A DNA stretch of 6,437 bases from Ferruginibacter sp. (GTDB taxonomy: Bacteria > Bacteroidota > Bacteroidia > Chitinophagales > Chitinophagaceae): positions 1-6,437 of the forward strand of contig JANYFI010000549.1 of the NCBI GenBank assembly GCA_025362765.1, read 5' to 3'. Positions 5,865 through 6,437 of this stretch are shown here, piece after piece (position 1 is the stretch's first letter; every line of letters begins with the position of its first letter). The notes beneath the pieces are model-generated. The model made no database searches and was not told where the DNA came from. It was given only the letters and a program-made list of their open reading frames with translations. A program made the translations under genes and the position numbers.

Positions 5865-6437
5865 ATGAGAAAACTAACTGGAATTATGATCCCCGCATTA
5901 CTGTTAATTAGCAGTGTTGTAAAAGCGCAGCAGGTAAATCAATTGTCAGCGAAACAGTCTGTAGAGTATGGATTGAAGAATGCTGTACAGGTTAAAAATG
6001 CGTTGCTGGATGTGTTGGTACAAGAACAAACAAACAGGGACATTACTTCGGCAGCTTATCCCAGCCTGAAGGCTACTGGCGCATTTAATGATTACTTAAA
6101 CATACCCACTTCCCTTTTACCCGGTGAATTTTTTGGCGCACCGGTGGGCTCTTTTATACCAGTAAAATTTGGAACCAAATATTCTGCTTCCGGTGGCGTA
6201 GCGCTTAACCAGCTTCTTTTTGACGGCCAGGTATTTGTTGGCTTACAGGCCCGCAAAACCAGTATTGATTTACGGGTAAAAGCAGCAGAAGTAACGCAGG
6301 AAAACATAAAGGCAAACATCTATAAAATATATTATCAGCTGGTAGTTAGTAAAACCCAGATCGATTTATTGAATGCCAATATCTCAAGACTGGATAAGCT
6401 ATCGCATGATACAAAAGAAATTTATAAAAACGGCTTT
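5865..6437 (+). CDS. TolC-family outer-membrane efflux protein, 3' end outside the window
   Basis: The frame is open from the ATG at 5865 to the window end: 191 codons with no stop, so less than half of a typical 430-480-residue TolC protein. Residues 1-21 are a signal peptide (VKA before QQ). Then come an amphipathic helix with the TolC-type opening LSAKQSVEYGLKNAVQVKNA (27-46), the YPSL turn at 65-68 after the first coiled-coil helix, a stretch rich in G, P and F (80-108) matching the outer-membrane beta-strand region, LNQLLFDG (114-121), and the start of the next long helix (122-187). TolC proteins form the trimeric outer-membrane exit duct for RND, MFS or ABC pumps. It starts one base after the tetR stop (TAACATG), so translation is likely coupled. 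In Bacteroidota this order is usually followed by an HlyD/AcrA adaptor and an inner-membrane pump, which would lie beyond the window. Confidence 0.92.
   Translation, partial: MRKLTGIMIPALLLISSVVKAQQVNQLSAKQSVEYGLKNAVQVKNALLDVLVQEQTNRDITSAAYPSLKATGAFNDYLNIPTSLLPGEFFGAPVGSFIPVKFGTKYSASGGVALNQLLFDGQVFVGLQARKTSIDLRVKAAEVTQENIKANIYKIYYQLVVSKTQIDLLNANISRLDKLSHDTKEIYKNGF

Overview
The window looks like chromosomal DNA from a Bacteroidota bacterium, most likely the Chitinophagaceae or a close relative. This rests on moderately AT-rich composition, Bacteroidota-type promoter elements (-33 TTTG, -7 TAnnTTTG), few clear Shine-Dalgarno sites, and proteins that read like Bacteroidota family members (a DUF1015 protein beside SerC, a secreted zinc phospholipase C-like protein, DUF502, and a TetR-TolC pair). 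The taxonomic call is inference from these features.

From left to right, five genes lie on the minus strand and two on the plus strand. (1) Positions 1-696 hold the N-terminal 232 codons of an exported TPR-repeat protein whose C-terminus lies outside the window. (2) Positions 799-2037 (DUF1015) and 2074-3141 (serC, phosphoserine aminotransferase) form a serine-biosynthesis pair with a 36-nt gap; serA is neither between them nor directly upstream. (3) Positions 3142-3428 carry no gene but contain a short-unit repeat cluster with an inverted partner copy. (4) Positions 3429-4397 encode a secreted zinc-dependent phospholipase C/S1-P1 nuclease-fold protein, immediately downstream of a DUF502 inner-membrane protein (4424-5089); the two are probably co-transcribed. 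(5) A 132-nt divergent region (5090-5221) separates DUF502 from a TetR-family regulator (5222-5863), which is followed after one nucleotide by the start of a TolC-type outer-membrane efflux gene (5865 to the window end, truncated).

The clearest non-coding signal is a perfect 11-bp inverted repeat with a 10-bp spacer (5174-5205). It covers the -33 to -7 region of the tetR promoter and is probably the regulator's own operator, controlling the tetR-tolC efflux operon. The clearest functional question is DUF1015: its DGHHR motif and linkage to serC suggest a role in serine/phosphoserine metabolism. No mobile element, CRISPR array, tRNA or rRNA was seen. Apart from these points the region is ordinary core or near-core genome, and I found no convincing undescribed multi-gene system.
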